A stretch of DNA of 64,000 nt from Cyclobacteriaceae bacterium (GTDB lineage: Bacteria > Bacteroidota > Bacteroidia > Cytophagales > Cyclobacteriaceae), in NCBI GenBank assembly GCA_016786585.1, contig JAEUUI010000015.1:62001-126000 (forward strand). The letters are read 5' to 3'. Each line of letters starts with the position of its first letter. The first letter of the stretch is position 1. Below, in pieces: positions 18,045-26,120 of this stretch. Under the pieces are notes generated by a model, which had not been told where the DNA came from, ran no database searches, and worked only from the letters and a program-made list of their open reading frames with translations. The position numbers were made by a program, and so were the translations under genes.

Positions 18045-18698
18045 ATGTTCAAGACGTGTCGACAGTTGAAAAATAAGGTTGTAACATCTAAAGGATTGCA
18101 TATGTATTTAAAGAAGAAAACTCTTTGGTTAATGGCATATTCAAGAAGCTTGTTTTGTGCCACGTCTGAAGTTGATTTCAGGGCTACGTTCAAACAACAT
18201 TATAGAAACTCGAATCAAGACTTCTCAACTGTTTACGCAAGAGTAAACGCTACCGAGAAATTTCAGAAAGAGTTCAATATACACTTGAATGTCCTGCAAT
18301 ATGAAACGACACTCAAACTGAAGTGTCTTGGTGATCGCGCAGATCAAACTGTAGATCCCTATGCCTTGGCAAAAGAACTAAACGAATACATTAAAGTTCG
18401 AGACAATCGGCTGGGGATAGGCGTATTGGCTATAGATAGAATCGAGAAACTCACTTTGGCACAGCAAAATCTACTAATCAATTTCTTCATTCACAATATT
18501 TTTCCATTCTCAACTTTATTCATACTGCCTGAACAATGCCTCAATTCAATAGCGAATGATGGACTTCAACAACTCTTGAAGCAACTGGATTTTACGTTCA
18601 AGAATCTTGATGATACTGAGATGTTCTTCAAAGAGCGATCAGAGGGCCTTGCCTTTGATCAATTCGGGAATTTTATTAGAGACACAAGATGGGATTAA
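18045..18698 (+). CDS. MuB/TniB-like pseudo-ATPase (AAA+ fold, no P-loop)
   Basis: A 217-aa protein whose layout follows the TniB/MuB-like protein at 21767: a helix, a first beta-strand (TLWLMAYSR), a position where a P-loop should be but where no GxxxxGK[ST] is found, then a Walker-B-like strand GIGVLAIDRIEKL (about 125-135) and a sensor-1-like strand FSTLFILPEQ (about 155-164). The Walker B Glu is Arg (D-R instead of D-E). ATP hydrolysis is therefore unlikely. The start at 18045 (ATG) is preferred over the TTG at 18018. The assignment rests on pattern similarity and is tentative; it may be a relic or a structural subunit of the transposition complex. Confidence 0.5.
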   Translation: MFKTCRQLKNKVVTSKGLHMYLKKKTLWLMAYSRSLFCATSEVDFRATFKQHYRNSNQDFSTVYARVNATEKFQKEFNIHLNVLQYETTLKLKCLGDRADQTVDPYALAKELNEYIKVRDNRLGIGVLAIDRIEKLTLAQQNLLINFFIHNIFPFSTLFILPEQCLNSIANDGLQQLLKQLDFTFKNLDDTEMFFKERSEGLAFDQFGNFIRDTRWD

Positions 18699-19056
18699 CA
18701 CTTTTAATACTGTCATGAAGAAAATGAGAATCGACTAACCAATTTTGATATTTTACCTAGATGCCCTTTTTATCATTTGCAATTGTGACTCCACATTCAA
18801 CATTGGCACAAGCTAGTCAAATGTTTCTATGTGCTGGTCACAGAAAAAAGATCAAGGCGCATTCCCGTGACTGTAATGTAGTCTACACTCATTCGATAGA
18901 TGTACCATCAAATAGAATTAATACTGTGTCAGGTTAACAAAAAGCAACTACCGGGAGCGTGATGGCATGCTATTCAGGAAATGGTCTGATAGGTATTGAC
19001 TTGAAAGCAATATCCAGTTAGCAATTTTTTAAACTTCACTTTATACTTTTTAAACT
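18699..19056. other. Intergenic stretch inside the transposition module
   Basis: 358 bp without a gene. TGTC motifs at 18711 and 18932 sit in AT-rich context and could be end or transposase-binding sequences; the first shares a TTTTAA-ACTGTC-like context with the reverse complement of the region near 22534. This gap separates the 217-aa gene from the other three module genes. Confidence 0.3.
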
Positions 19057-19617
19057 ATGAAAACATCAACCGGAATTTCATTACTCGATTACGTACTCGA
19101 TCAGTCCTTTAGAATTGTGGGACGATCTATTGAAATCAACTGCGAAATTATTAAGCTATTTGCAGACTCAAGGTTCAACTACTTTCTTGAAAAACATGTT
19201 GATAGGGACTTCATTAATCTAGAACATATTCCCGACAGGATGAGAGACGAACTGAAATTAACCGATCATGACGTGGATCAATTATTTCCAGGTGTTCGTA
19301 AAAAAGTCGGTGTGAAGGTTAAACTTCCATTTGACGAAGTTCGAAACGATGTTGCGCGAGCGTTGCAATATTCGAGTACTTATCATTCAAATTTCTTCGA
19401 AATAAAGGATAAAGCAACTATAGAACTTAAATCAAGAACGCTCGCTGTAATGAGTGTGGTAGTTAGAGTAATTCGAGAATCCGGGGACTATCAATTGCTG
19501 TATTCTGTGTTAAAAACACTTGATGTCAGTACTGAAATTCCGCTCGGGTCGGGTAAGGAATTTTATCAATATGCCAGAGATGTCTTTGATTTTGGCCTTT
19601 CCAAATTAAATCAGTAA
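19057..19617 (+). CDS. Protein of unknown function encoded with the transposase
   Basis: A 186-aa soluble, mainly helical protein. No HTH, zinc-binding or TniQ-like motif is visible and I recognise no family. Its stop lies 3 bp before the transposase ATG, so it is surely co-translated with it. It may be a module-specific accessory such as a target-site or assembly factor in the place usually held by TniQ-like proteins. The function is open. Confidence 0.7.
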   Translation: MKTSTGISLLDYVLDQSFRIVGRSIEINCEIIKLFADSRFNYFLEKHVDRDFINLEHIPDRMRDELKLTDHDVDQLFPGVRKKVGVKVKLPFDEVRNDVARALQYSSTYHSNFFEIKDKATIELKSRTLAVMSVVVRVIRESGDYQLLYSVLKTLDVSTEIPLGSGKEFYQYARDVFDFGLSKLNQ

Positions 19618-19620
19618 TTC

Positions 19621-21756
19621 ATGAATGCACCCATACTAGAGAATAGGTTTGTTCAAGAGCTTTTCTCAAAAGCATTTAAATCGAGAGATAAGAAGATTTT
19701 TGTCAGCAAACGGCTGGTTAAGCTATTGAAACCGGAGATGATAAGCATGGAAAACACTACACCATATCTTGACATGATTGAATTCTCTGCGGTAGTTGCT
19801 AAGGAATTAAAGACTACCGTCACCCAGGTATCCACAACGTTGGAAACTCTTAGAATAAAGGGTAAAGAAGACGAAATAAAGACAATTCTACGCGACAAAA
19901 AGCATCTTGAAAAAGAACTTAACTGTGCCATTGACAGCTATGCTGAAATCAAGCAGCTATATTCTTGTATTCCGACACTAACACATCAGCAGGTTATTAG
20001 TAAAGCAATAGCTCATCGAATTCTACATGTTTGCTTTAGATACATTCCAAAAATTGACTCTTACAGGTTAGGGTTGATCTACCAAATCCTACGAGAACAG
20101 AAGAAAACGTTTGATGAGCAAAAAGAAAAACCTGACGAACCTGGGGCGATCGTGGAATACCACTTAGGAGAAATCCGGTTAACATCCATTAAAGCTTTTA
20201 TCAAGTTTGTCAAACGAAAGAAAAAGCTGACGTTGCCGAAAGGTTTGATCCATGGCCATACAGGGAAAGCATCTAATAATTACAGGTGGACAGAAGAGCT
20301 AAAATGGATAGTCACACTTTTCGCTCTGAGCAAACCTACCCGCGTATCGGCCTCCGAAATTCGAGATGCTATTGAGAATCTTATTGAAGATAATCCGGAA
20401 CTTCGAGATAAGCATGGGATTGTCCCTTTGTCTGAACCCTCAATTTTGAACTTCTTGAATGAAGAGTCAAAAGCCTATATCAGTTTCGCAAAAGATGAGC
20501 CACTTGAATTTAAAAGAAAGATCGTAGGAGTACTCAAATTCGACCCGCCATCTGCTCCAATGGTAAAAATTGGCATTGATGGTTACGTATTGCAATGTGT
20601 TTCCAAAGGTAGTGATGACGCCAAAAGATATGTTCAGGTACTAGCTGTCATAATCAAGGATCTTCGTACAATGGCGACGTTGGGTGCCGCTGTTTCTGAA
20701 ACAGAAAATTCAGAGACAGTTCTCAAAGCCTGGAGAGCTTATTTTCAAACTACAAAAGGGGAAATGGCAAGAGAAGTTGCCTTCGACGGTCATTTAGCTT
20801 ACCAATCCAAGTCAATGGAAAACTTGTTGTCAATGTTGAAGAGGGATGGGGTTGATATAAAAGTTTCAAAGACTGCAAATTATCAAGGAAGATATGAAAG
20901 GAGTAACCTTGATTTTCAGGATAAGTATCTTTCAAACTCTATCTCCTACATAGGGCCAGGCATCAAAAGCAAAGGGGTTAACGCCCATCCTTCAAAGATA
21001 TTCAAACTCGAATTGACAAGAGAGGAATATTTGAAGGATATGGACGAGATGAAAAGAATTGTGCTTCATCTCATTATGCAAGAAGCAAATTTTGGAACAC
21101 TTAGAAAACGCGCGCCCATCGAATCACCAATGGGTCGATTCCGTTACGAAACACATAATCCTTTAAAGACATACAATGACTCAGATATTGCCTACATGAC
21201 CCATGAACGGCATATCTCTACAGTTAAGGGTTGTGGAGTACTGATCAAAAAAGACAAGGAAGTCTTCATTTACAATCGTAGAGATTTTAATACTGCCACA
21301 AACCTGAATGGAAAATCCGTTGATGTATACATAAACCAAGAGGAGAGGCAAGGAGTGGCCCACATCTTCAGACGTGGAACGATTGAATACCTAGGCCAGC
21401 TTTACTATTTGGCTACAATCCCGGAAGCTTTATTCGATAGAAGTGAGGCTCATAGTGATATGATTAAAATGTATGGAAAAGATGTGGCCGAAATTACCGA
21501 TCAACTTGAGAATAGCATTGTCGACATGCAAACGGAAGTAACCAAATTTCTCAAAGGAAAGGATTACAGAGAATACTTAAATGCCGCCAAAATCAAGAAG
21601 CGAATTGATACCAACTACATTGGCTACCAATTGGGAGTGAGCGAACCAAAACCAGAGCCTGAAATGAAATGGTCCAATAGTAAGAAATCTCGAATCAAAA
21701 GGAGAAACAAATTAGAAGATAAAAACCTGAAAGGCGATCTATTTGACACTTATTAA
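19621..21756 (+). CDS. Mu/TniA/TnsB-like DDE transposase
   Basis: A 711-aa transposase. The N-terminal ~300 residues contain helical DNA-binding regions (one resembles the TniA HTH segment, YRWTEELKWIVTLFALSK, near 221-238). The RNase H-fold core has the acidic triad D320 (IGIDGYVLQ), D389 (VAFDGHLAYQSKS) and E426 (YQGRYERSNLDFQ), with 36 residues between D389 and E426, close to the classic D-35-E. A Mu C-terminal beta-barrel follows (RRGTIEYLGQLYYLATIP), then a basic Lys/Arg-rich tail. It catalyses strand transfer in replicative or cut-and-paste transposition in this family. It is followed after 10 bp by the TniB-like gene. All catalytic residues are present, unlike in the partner ATPases. 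Confidence 0.85.
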   Translation: MNAPILENRFVQELFSKAFKSRDKKIFVSKRLVKLLKPEMISMENTTPYLDMIEFSAVVAKELKTTVTQVSTTLETLRIKGKEDEIKTILRDKKHLEKELNCAIDSYAEIKQLYSCIPTLTHQQVISKAIAHRILHVCFRYIPKIDSYRLGLIYQILREQKKTFDEQKEKPDEPGAIVEYHLGEIRLTSIKAFIKFVKRKKKLTLPKGLIHGHTGKASNNYRWTEELKWIVTLFALSKPTRVSASEIRDAIENLIEDNPELRDKHGIVPLSEPSILNFLNEESKAYISFAKDEPLEFKRKIVGVLKFDPPSAPMVKIGIDGYVLQCVSKGSDDAKRYVQVLAVIIKDLRTMATLGAAVSETENSETVLKAWRAYFQTTKGEMAREVAFDGHLAYQSKSMENLLSMLKRDGVDIKVSKTANYQGRYERSNLDFQDKYLSNSISYIGPGIKSKGVNAHPSKIFKLELTREEYLKDMDEMKRIVLHLIMQEANFGTLRKRAPIESPMGRFRYETHNPLKTYNDSDIAYMTHERHISTVKGCGVLIKKDKEVFIYNRRDFNTATNLNGKSVDVYINQEERQGVAHIFRRGTIEYLGQLYYLATIPEALFDRSEAHSDMIKMYGKDVAEITDQLENSIVDMQTEVTKFLKGKDYREYLNAAKIKKRIDTNYIGYQLGVSEPKPEPEMKWSNSKKSRIKRRNKLEDKNLKGDLFDTY

Positions 21757-21766
21757 GTAAAAATTA

Positions 21767-22471
21767 ATGAGCAGTTATATTACAAGCAATCAAGCCACAA
21801 TTCTAAAAGGCTGCATTAGATGTTATGAACGAAAGAATGTCTCATTAATGGTTGCACCCACAGGTAATGGATTTGAGTATGCAACAACAACAGTTTTGCT
21901 AAAGGAGAATCCTAGATTGAAACTTTTATATGTAAACTGCATTTTCAATCAAGGCAATAAAAGTCTTTTTGTGGAAGTTTCGGCTGCATTATCCAATATT
22001 AAGATAGCGAGCCTGAACTATCTTCGAGTTGATTTTGATCTGTTGGCTAAAGCACTTTGGAGTCGAATTCTGACAGACCTTAAGGAGGACGTTCTCGTGA
22101 TTCTCGATAACATTGATGCGTTGAACCTAGTTGGAATAAAATACCTGGTAAGTTATTTGACGAACTATAAAAATATGGTGAGTCCGAAGAGGCCAGCCAA
22201 ATGCGGTATAATGATCCGTATCACACCCAAATATTTATTAAAAGTTAAAAATAAAAGCGAGCCGATTTATGATGCACTCATAAGTATTTGTGATGATACA
22301 AAGTGGTTAAATACTTATAGCGTGGCTGACATCAAAGCGTTTCTAACGGCGATGGGGCTTACAAATGAGTCCTTAATCGCAGATATTTCGAAACGTAATA
22401 GGCAGCTCAGAAGCGTTATCAAAATTGTAAATAAGAACAATGAGATATCTTCACGGCTAGCGAGTACGTGA
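21767..22471 (+). CDS. TniB/MuB-like AAA+ protein with degenerate Walker motifs
   Basis: A 234-aa protein in the position of MuB/TniB/TnsC, the ATPase that selects the target and activates the transposase. An expected P-loop region reads APTGNGFEYATTT (about 30-42), which keeps Gly residues but lacks the GK[ST] lysine. The Walker B strand VLVILDNID (about 109-117) has Asn where the catalytic Glu belongs. A sensor-like strand (CGIMIRITP) follows. ATP hydrolysis is therefore doubtful. It starts 10 bp after the transposase stop. It might work through nucleotide-independent filament formation or be decayed; the loss in both AAA-like proteins of the module argues against a random single mutation. 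Confidence 0.65.
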   Translation: MSSYITSNQATILKGCIRCYERKNVSLMVAPTGNGFEYATTTVLLKENPRLKLLYVNCIFNQGNKSLFVEVSAALSNIKIASLNYLRVDFDLLAKALWSRILTDLKEDVLVILDNIDALNLVGIKYLVSYLTNYKNMVSPKRPAKCGIMIRITPKYLLKVKNKSEPIYDALISICDDTKWLNTYSVADIKAFLTAMGLTNESLIADISKRNRQLRSVIKIVNKNNEISSRLAST

Positions 22472-22656
22472 ATTAAATTGTCCAAGTATCGACAATCAGG
22501 CTTGAATCGAATACTTTTTCATTGTGGGTGGACAGTTTAAAATAGGGTCGACGCAAGCATAGTTTCTTCGAAATATCAACTTAACATAATATAAATTATA
22601 TAACTCTTCCGGAGTTATTTCTGTAATACAGTGTTGTATGATCATATTATGCTAAG

Positions 22657-22924
22657 TTAAGAATCTGCCGCTCAAGGCCGCGCTCTCAGGGCCATGCACA
22701 CAACGCCACGTCCTTGAGTGTCTATAAAAATTGAAAAGCTGAGTACGAAAATTTTTGCCAGCGCGCGCGAGGACAATCAGCCGCATCAAGCCAAAGTACT
22801 GCCGGCCATACGGGAATCCACGGCACTTCCGATAGCTATCGGAACAAAGCCGCAAGCACAGTGGCTTAAACCAGCGTTCAAAGCATTTGAAATAAATTGA
22901 TTAATCAAATGAATTAAGAATCTG
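22657..22924. repeat. GC-rich block bounded by direct repeats TTAAGAATCTG
   Basis: TTAAGAATCTG occurs at 22657-22667 and again at 22914-22924, enclosing a 246-bp block that is GC-rich in its first part. The enclosed ends are not inverted repeats. A perfect 18-bp palindrome, TTCCGATAGCTATCGGAA, is inside it. It may be a small inserted element or a dispersed intergenic repeat. Confidence 0.4.
22827..22844. repeat. 18-bp perfect palindrome
   Basis: TTCCGATAGCTATCGGAA reads the same on both strands. Palindromes with a CCGATAGCTATCGG core are common between genes in Bacteroidota genomes; it may act as a hairpin terminator or be part of a dispersed repeat. Confidence 0.6.
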
Positions 22925-23020
22925 TAACATGCTGAAAACTAAAAATCAAGAGTCAGAGTCGGGGGCACAAGTTTGAAAATTGGCTATCGCCGCTCATAAG
23001 TTTCAGGATACAAAACGCTT

Positions 23021-23773
23021 CTACGATTTATTATAATCGTCTACCATTTTGGCGAACGCCTCTAACGTATCGGATTGGAAGCTGGATTCAAAGACAGGCC
23101 CTTTAATAAAGAGATCTCTAAAACCATATTTGTTTTTAGCATAATCCATTAACACGGCTTTCTTATCGCCAAAAAGAGACTTTAAATTGATGGTAGACAT
23201 ATTCTTAGCCTCCTCTCCTTCTTTCTGGGAAAGAATCTCAAAGTTGTTTTCTTGCCATTTTACATAATCAGCATCATTAACTTTCGTGCGGTCTGGCAGG
23301 TAAGGAGTAACAATACCCTGGGTGTGATGATACTTTTTGAAAACGGTGATCTTTCCTTCCGTAACAACTTCTAACATCAGATTATTGGGAATCTGGTCTT
23401 GTACTCTTTTCGCAAAGAGATTGGCATATTTTGCCTTTTTGAATTTTTTCCCATTTTCAAGTGTAAAACTTTGCAGGTCGTTGGCATCATACACAACTAC
23501 GTTTTTGTCTATATTTTCCCCGGCACCGAAAGCTGTAAAGGTTTTCTCGTCAATCAGGTTAACTCTTTTTTGGAATTCCTGAGGGTTCATCATATCCATG
23601 AATATATATCCACTAATGGTATCTCCATTTTCAAGCGTCACTGTACCTTTTTCATATTTCCCTACTGAACTGGGAGTCCGTAATTGCGCGATGGCATTGT
23701 TAGATGTGAAGCCCAGTACCAGTAGCATGGCCGTCATCGTTGAATAAAGAATTGATTTTCTCATGGCTTTCAT
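23021..23773 (-). CDS. Secreted protein of unknown function
   Basis: A 250-aa exported protein; the signal peptide ends near SNNAIAQ. The ATG at 23764 three codons in would also serve. The mature domain is soluble, mixed alpha/beta, with an N-terminal segment KGTVTLENGDTISGYIFMD that resembles a small beta-module found in Bacteroidota stress or surface proteins. No family was named with confidence. It is followed on the same strand by the other small secreted genes at 23924 and 24475 in reverse order, perhaps forming a loose cluster. Confidence 0.7.
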   Translation of the reverse strand: MKAMRKSILYSTMTAMLLVLGFTSNNAIAQLRTPSSVGKYEKGTVTLENGDTISGYIFMDMMNPQEFQKRVNLIDEKTFTAFGAGENIDKNVVVYDANDLQSFTLENGKKFKKAKYANLFAKRVQDQIPNNLMLEVVTEGKITVFKKYHHTQGIVTPYLPDRTKVNDADYVKWQENNFEILSQKEGEEAKNMSTINLKSLFGDKKAVLMDYAKNKYGFRDLFIKGPVFESSFQSDTLEAFAKMVDDYNKS

Positions 23774-23923
23774 TTTTAAATAGTGGAAGAAACATCTTGC
23801 TATTTCTGACTGTTGAAATTGAGTGTTGTTGTAATTTAAGATAAATTCTTAAATGAAATACGCTTCCCGCAAATGCCAGTACCAAAGCCTGCCAAAGAGT
23901 TTTTTCGCCCAAAGCATTTTTGA

Positions 23924-24451
23924 TTAGGGCTGATCAATTATTTCGAGCTTCCATTTCTTAACAACATCACGAGGCGAGTTTCTAGTAGTTGTATTGATAC
24001 TCAAGCCTACTAGGGCGGCGCCAATACCGATTTCTACCGCAGTCCACCCTTCTCCCGTGGAGCCTTCATCGGAGCAATCGGGACAAGGATCTTCCGCCTG
24101 TGAAGCCTGAATCGCACCAACGATAAACATGGTGCCCAGCGTAGCACTTGAAGCAGACCAGAAGCCAGATCCTTTTCTCTTTCTTCCAATTGCCTTAAAC
24201 TCGCTTAATAAAAAGTCGTATCCACCAATCGTTACAGAAGATTCATTTATCTTGTCAATAACTCCTTTGTTGCGTGACGTATTACCCTGAAGTATATACA
24301 CAACACGATAGCCCTCTTTCAGAATAATCTTCTTTCCATTGGAGACTTTAGTAAGCTGGAGCACACGTTGGGCATAAATGTCCGAACAGAGAATCGCTAA
24401 CAATACAAGCAATACCACACGTGCGGATGAAAATGTAAATACTTTAATCAT
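23924..24451 (-). CDS. Exported or membrane-anchored protein of unknown function
   Basis: A 175-aa protein with an N-terminal signal peptide (VVLLVLLAILCSDIYAQ), a beta-rich middle (GKKIILKEGYRVVYILQG...VTIGGYDFLL) and two hydrophobic segments around a Cys/acidic loop (EDPCPDCSDEG). It is probably inner-membrane or envelope located. No family was recognised. The downstream gene in transcription is 23021 (about 150 bp away); the upstream gene at 24475 is 23 bp away. Confidence 0.65.
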   Translation of the reverse strand: MIKVFTFSSARVVLLVLLAILCSDIYAQRVLQLTKVSNGKKIILKEGYRVVYILQGNTSRNKGVIDKINESSVTIGGYDFLLSEFKAIGRKRKGSGFWSASSATLGTMFIVGAIQASQAEDPCPDCSDEGSTGEGWTAVEIGIGAALVGLSINTTTRNSPRDVVKKWKLEIIDQP

Positions 24452-24474
24452 ATATATGACTTTCTTAACGGGGC

Positions 24475-24897
24475 CTACTGTGATTTCTTTCTTTTTTGGT
24501 CTTGCTTTTCCTTTTTTGCCTCCAGCTTGGCAATGGCTTCCGCTCCTTCCGTTTTGCTTACCAACTCAAACTTCGGAGTACCTACAAATACACCCATGGC
24601 AACTGAACATTTGATATAATACTCTTCTCCGGGTTTAGCATTAACTGAAAGAGTCTTTTTAACCTCGGTCTTCGAATGAAATTCGTTAGTCCCAACCTTT
24701 GCGGTATAATGAATAACCGTATTAGGTTTCACTACCCCCAATAGAGTGGTATCAGTGAATAGTTTGTAGGTTACCATTGCACCCTTTGCGGCGCCCGTCC
24801 TATAAAAGTGAATTGTTGCGGTAGAGTCTTGGGCATAAAGTGCTATGCCTGATGCTAATAATATTGCACAAACGAATAGTTTTTGCACTGCCTTCAT
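24475..24897 (-). CDS. DUF2846-like secreted protein
   Basis: A 140-aa exported protein with a signal peptide (FVCAILLASGIALYAQD). The mature part has the DUF2846 signature of small envelope proteins (ATIHFYRTGAAKGAM...TTLLGVVKPNTVIHY) and a Lys/Glu-rich tail. The family function is unknown. It lies 23 bp upstream of the 175-aa gene and is probably co-transcribed with it. Confidence 0.7.
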   Translation of the reverse strand: MKAVQKLFVCAILLASGIALYAQDSTATIHFYRTGAAKGAMVTYKLFTDTTLLGVVKPNTVIHYTAKVGTNEFHSKTEVKKTLSVNAKPGEEYYIKCSVAMGVFVGTPKFELVSKTEGAEAIAKLEAKKEKQDQKRKKSQ

Positions 24898-24955
24898 TGT
24901 TTAGGGTTTAGGGTTCTGCCAAACATAAGAAATTTCGGAGTGATCTTAACTACCG

Positions 24956-26041
24956 CTACGGTTTGGCAAGACTCACAGCCTTGCCTGACTTTTGCGATCG
25001 CAACGCGGCATCGAGAATTTCCATTACCAGCATGTTGTTTTCCAGCGCTGATGGTTCCCAGGGTGAAAGTGTGACTTTCTTATGCACCACGGCTTCGAAC
25101 AAGATAAACGGATCATGGCGTGGCGACTCCAGCGATGTTGGCGGAGTGAACGCTTCGGGCTGGTTTTCCTGCAGGCGAACCCGCGATCCGTTCTTGTCGG
25201 CAATGCCATAGGCGCTGCTCGTGTACACTTCAATATCCTTTCGGCTGAACGGCCAGTTCCATGATGCCTGCACTATCCCCTGGGTATTGGCATACGTGAG
25301 CAATATGGTAGCGTCATCATCAACGTGTGGATAAACATCGGGCTTAAGCTGACGGATGACCGCGTAAACGGACGAAGGACGTTCGCCCTGCAACAACCAG
25401 GTAATCAGGTTCGCACCATAACATCCGAAGTCTATTACGGCTCCGCCACCGTTGAGCTTCGGATCGGTAAGCCATGCAAGAAACTCTTCGTTTACACCAA
25501 TTTCTTTTGGCCCCTGGTGCCCGTCATGAACAACAATCCGTTTGATGGAGCCGGTGTTGTCAAGCTTCGCCATCATATCGCGGTAACTTCCGTACCACGT
25601 TGTTTCATAATTTGTGATCACCTGTATCTGATGCTGAAGGGCAAGCTTTTGAATTTCACGCGCGTGTTCGAGACTCACTGCCAATGGTTTCTCTACCATC
25701 ACATGAATACCACGCGGTGCACATTTCTGTACTACTTCGAGGTGTTCGTAGATGGATCTGAATGCTGCAACACCTTCGGGTTTTGTTTTAGAAAGCATTT
25801 CATCCAGAGAACTGAACCAAAGCGACATCGGAAGGTTGTGCTGCTTCAGGTATCGTTCCGCGAGGGCTTTGTTCGGTTCGGCAATCCCAACCAGTTCGAA
25901 GTCGCCATCCCCTGCCCTGTTCAGGATCCAGTGAACATGTGTGTGCGTGAGTCCGGCTACGGCAATACGGAACTTCTCGCTTGGCTTTCCGAATGAACAA
26001 AGGGAAAGTAGCATCAGTACTCCGACAATCAGTTGCTTCAT
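24956..26041 (-). CDS. Gfo/Idh/MocA-family oxidoreductase (exported form)
   Basis: A 361-aa NAD(P)-dependent dehydrogenase-like protein that starts with a signal peptide (MKQLIVGVLMLLSLCSFG) and so probably acts in the periplasm, as several Bacteroidota members of the family do. The nucleotide-binding strand reads FRIAVAGLTHTHVHWIL, where the usual GxGxxG is replaced by AGLTHTH; the conserved EKPLAVS motif carries the catalytic Lys. The C-terminal half is the alpha/beta substrate domain. The ATG at 26041 is chosen over an earlier in-frame codon at 26101 because it gives the signal peptide. The substrate, perhaps a sugar, cannot be inferred. Confidence 0.85.
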   Translation of the reverse strand: MKQLIVGVLMLLSLCSFGKPSEKFRIAVAGLTHTHVHWILNRAGDGDFELVGIAEPNKALAERYLKQHNLPMSLWFSSLDEMLSKTKPEGVAAFRSIYEHLEVVQKCAPRGIHVMVEKPLAVSLEHAREIQKLALQHQIQVITNYETTWYGSYRDMMAKLDNTGSIKRIVVHDGHQGPKEIGVNEEFLAWLTDPKLNGGGAVIDFGCYGANLITWLLQGERPSSVYAVIRQLKPDVYPHVDDDATILLTYANTQGIVQASWNWPFSRKDIEVYTSSAYGIADKNGSRVRLQENQPEAFTPPTSLESPRHDPFILFEAVVHKKVTLSPWEPSALENNMLVMEILDAALRSQKSGKAVSLAKP

Positions 26042-26120
26042 AATGGATCGAAAAAAGGAGTGTACAGCGGATACAGTGTAAAAGTAATACAGCAAGTGCA
26101 TAAGACTTTGGTAGTAGCAG

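Larger units (their letters stand above)
18045..22471 (+). mobile_element. Mu/Tn7-type transposition module (core genes)
   Basis: Four co-directional genes: two MuB/TniB-like proteins, an unknown 186-aa protein and a DDE transposase with Mu/TniA organisation. The neighbours do not include other typical cargo, and an XRE regulator flanks the left side. Terminal repeats and a target duplication were not securely found; TGTC-initiated candidates at 18711 and 22534 are weak. The module could be a whole small transposon, a decayed one, or a domesticated set. Confidence 0.6.
22472..23020. other. Intergenic region after the transposition module
   Basis: 549 bp without a convincing gene. The first ~180 bp are AT-rich, include a TGTC-N8-GACA inverted motif near 22480 and a CTCCGGAG-centred stem (AACTCTTCCGGAGTT, 22601-22615). 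From about 22660 the composition jumps to GC-rich for ~200 bp and then falls again; that block is bounded by 11-bp direct repeats. A minus-strand ORF inside it is not believed. Confidence 0.4.

Noticed and set aside
22652-22855. Minus-strand 67-aa ORF in the GC-rich block
   Set aside because: It lies in a probable dispersed repeat, with no start context and no believable fold.
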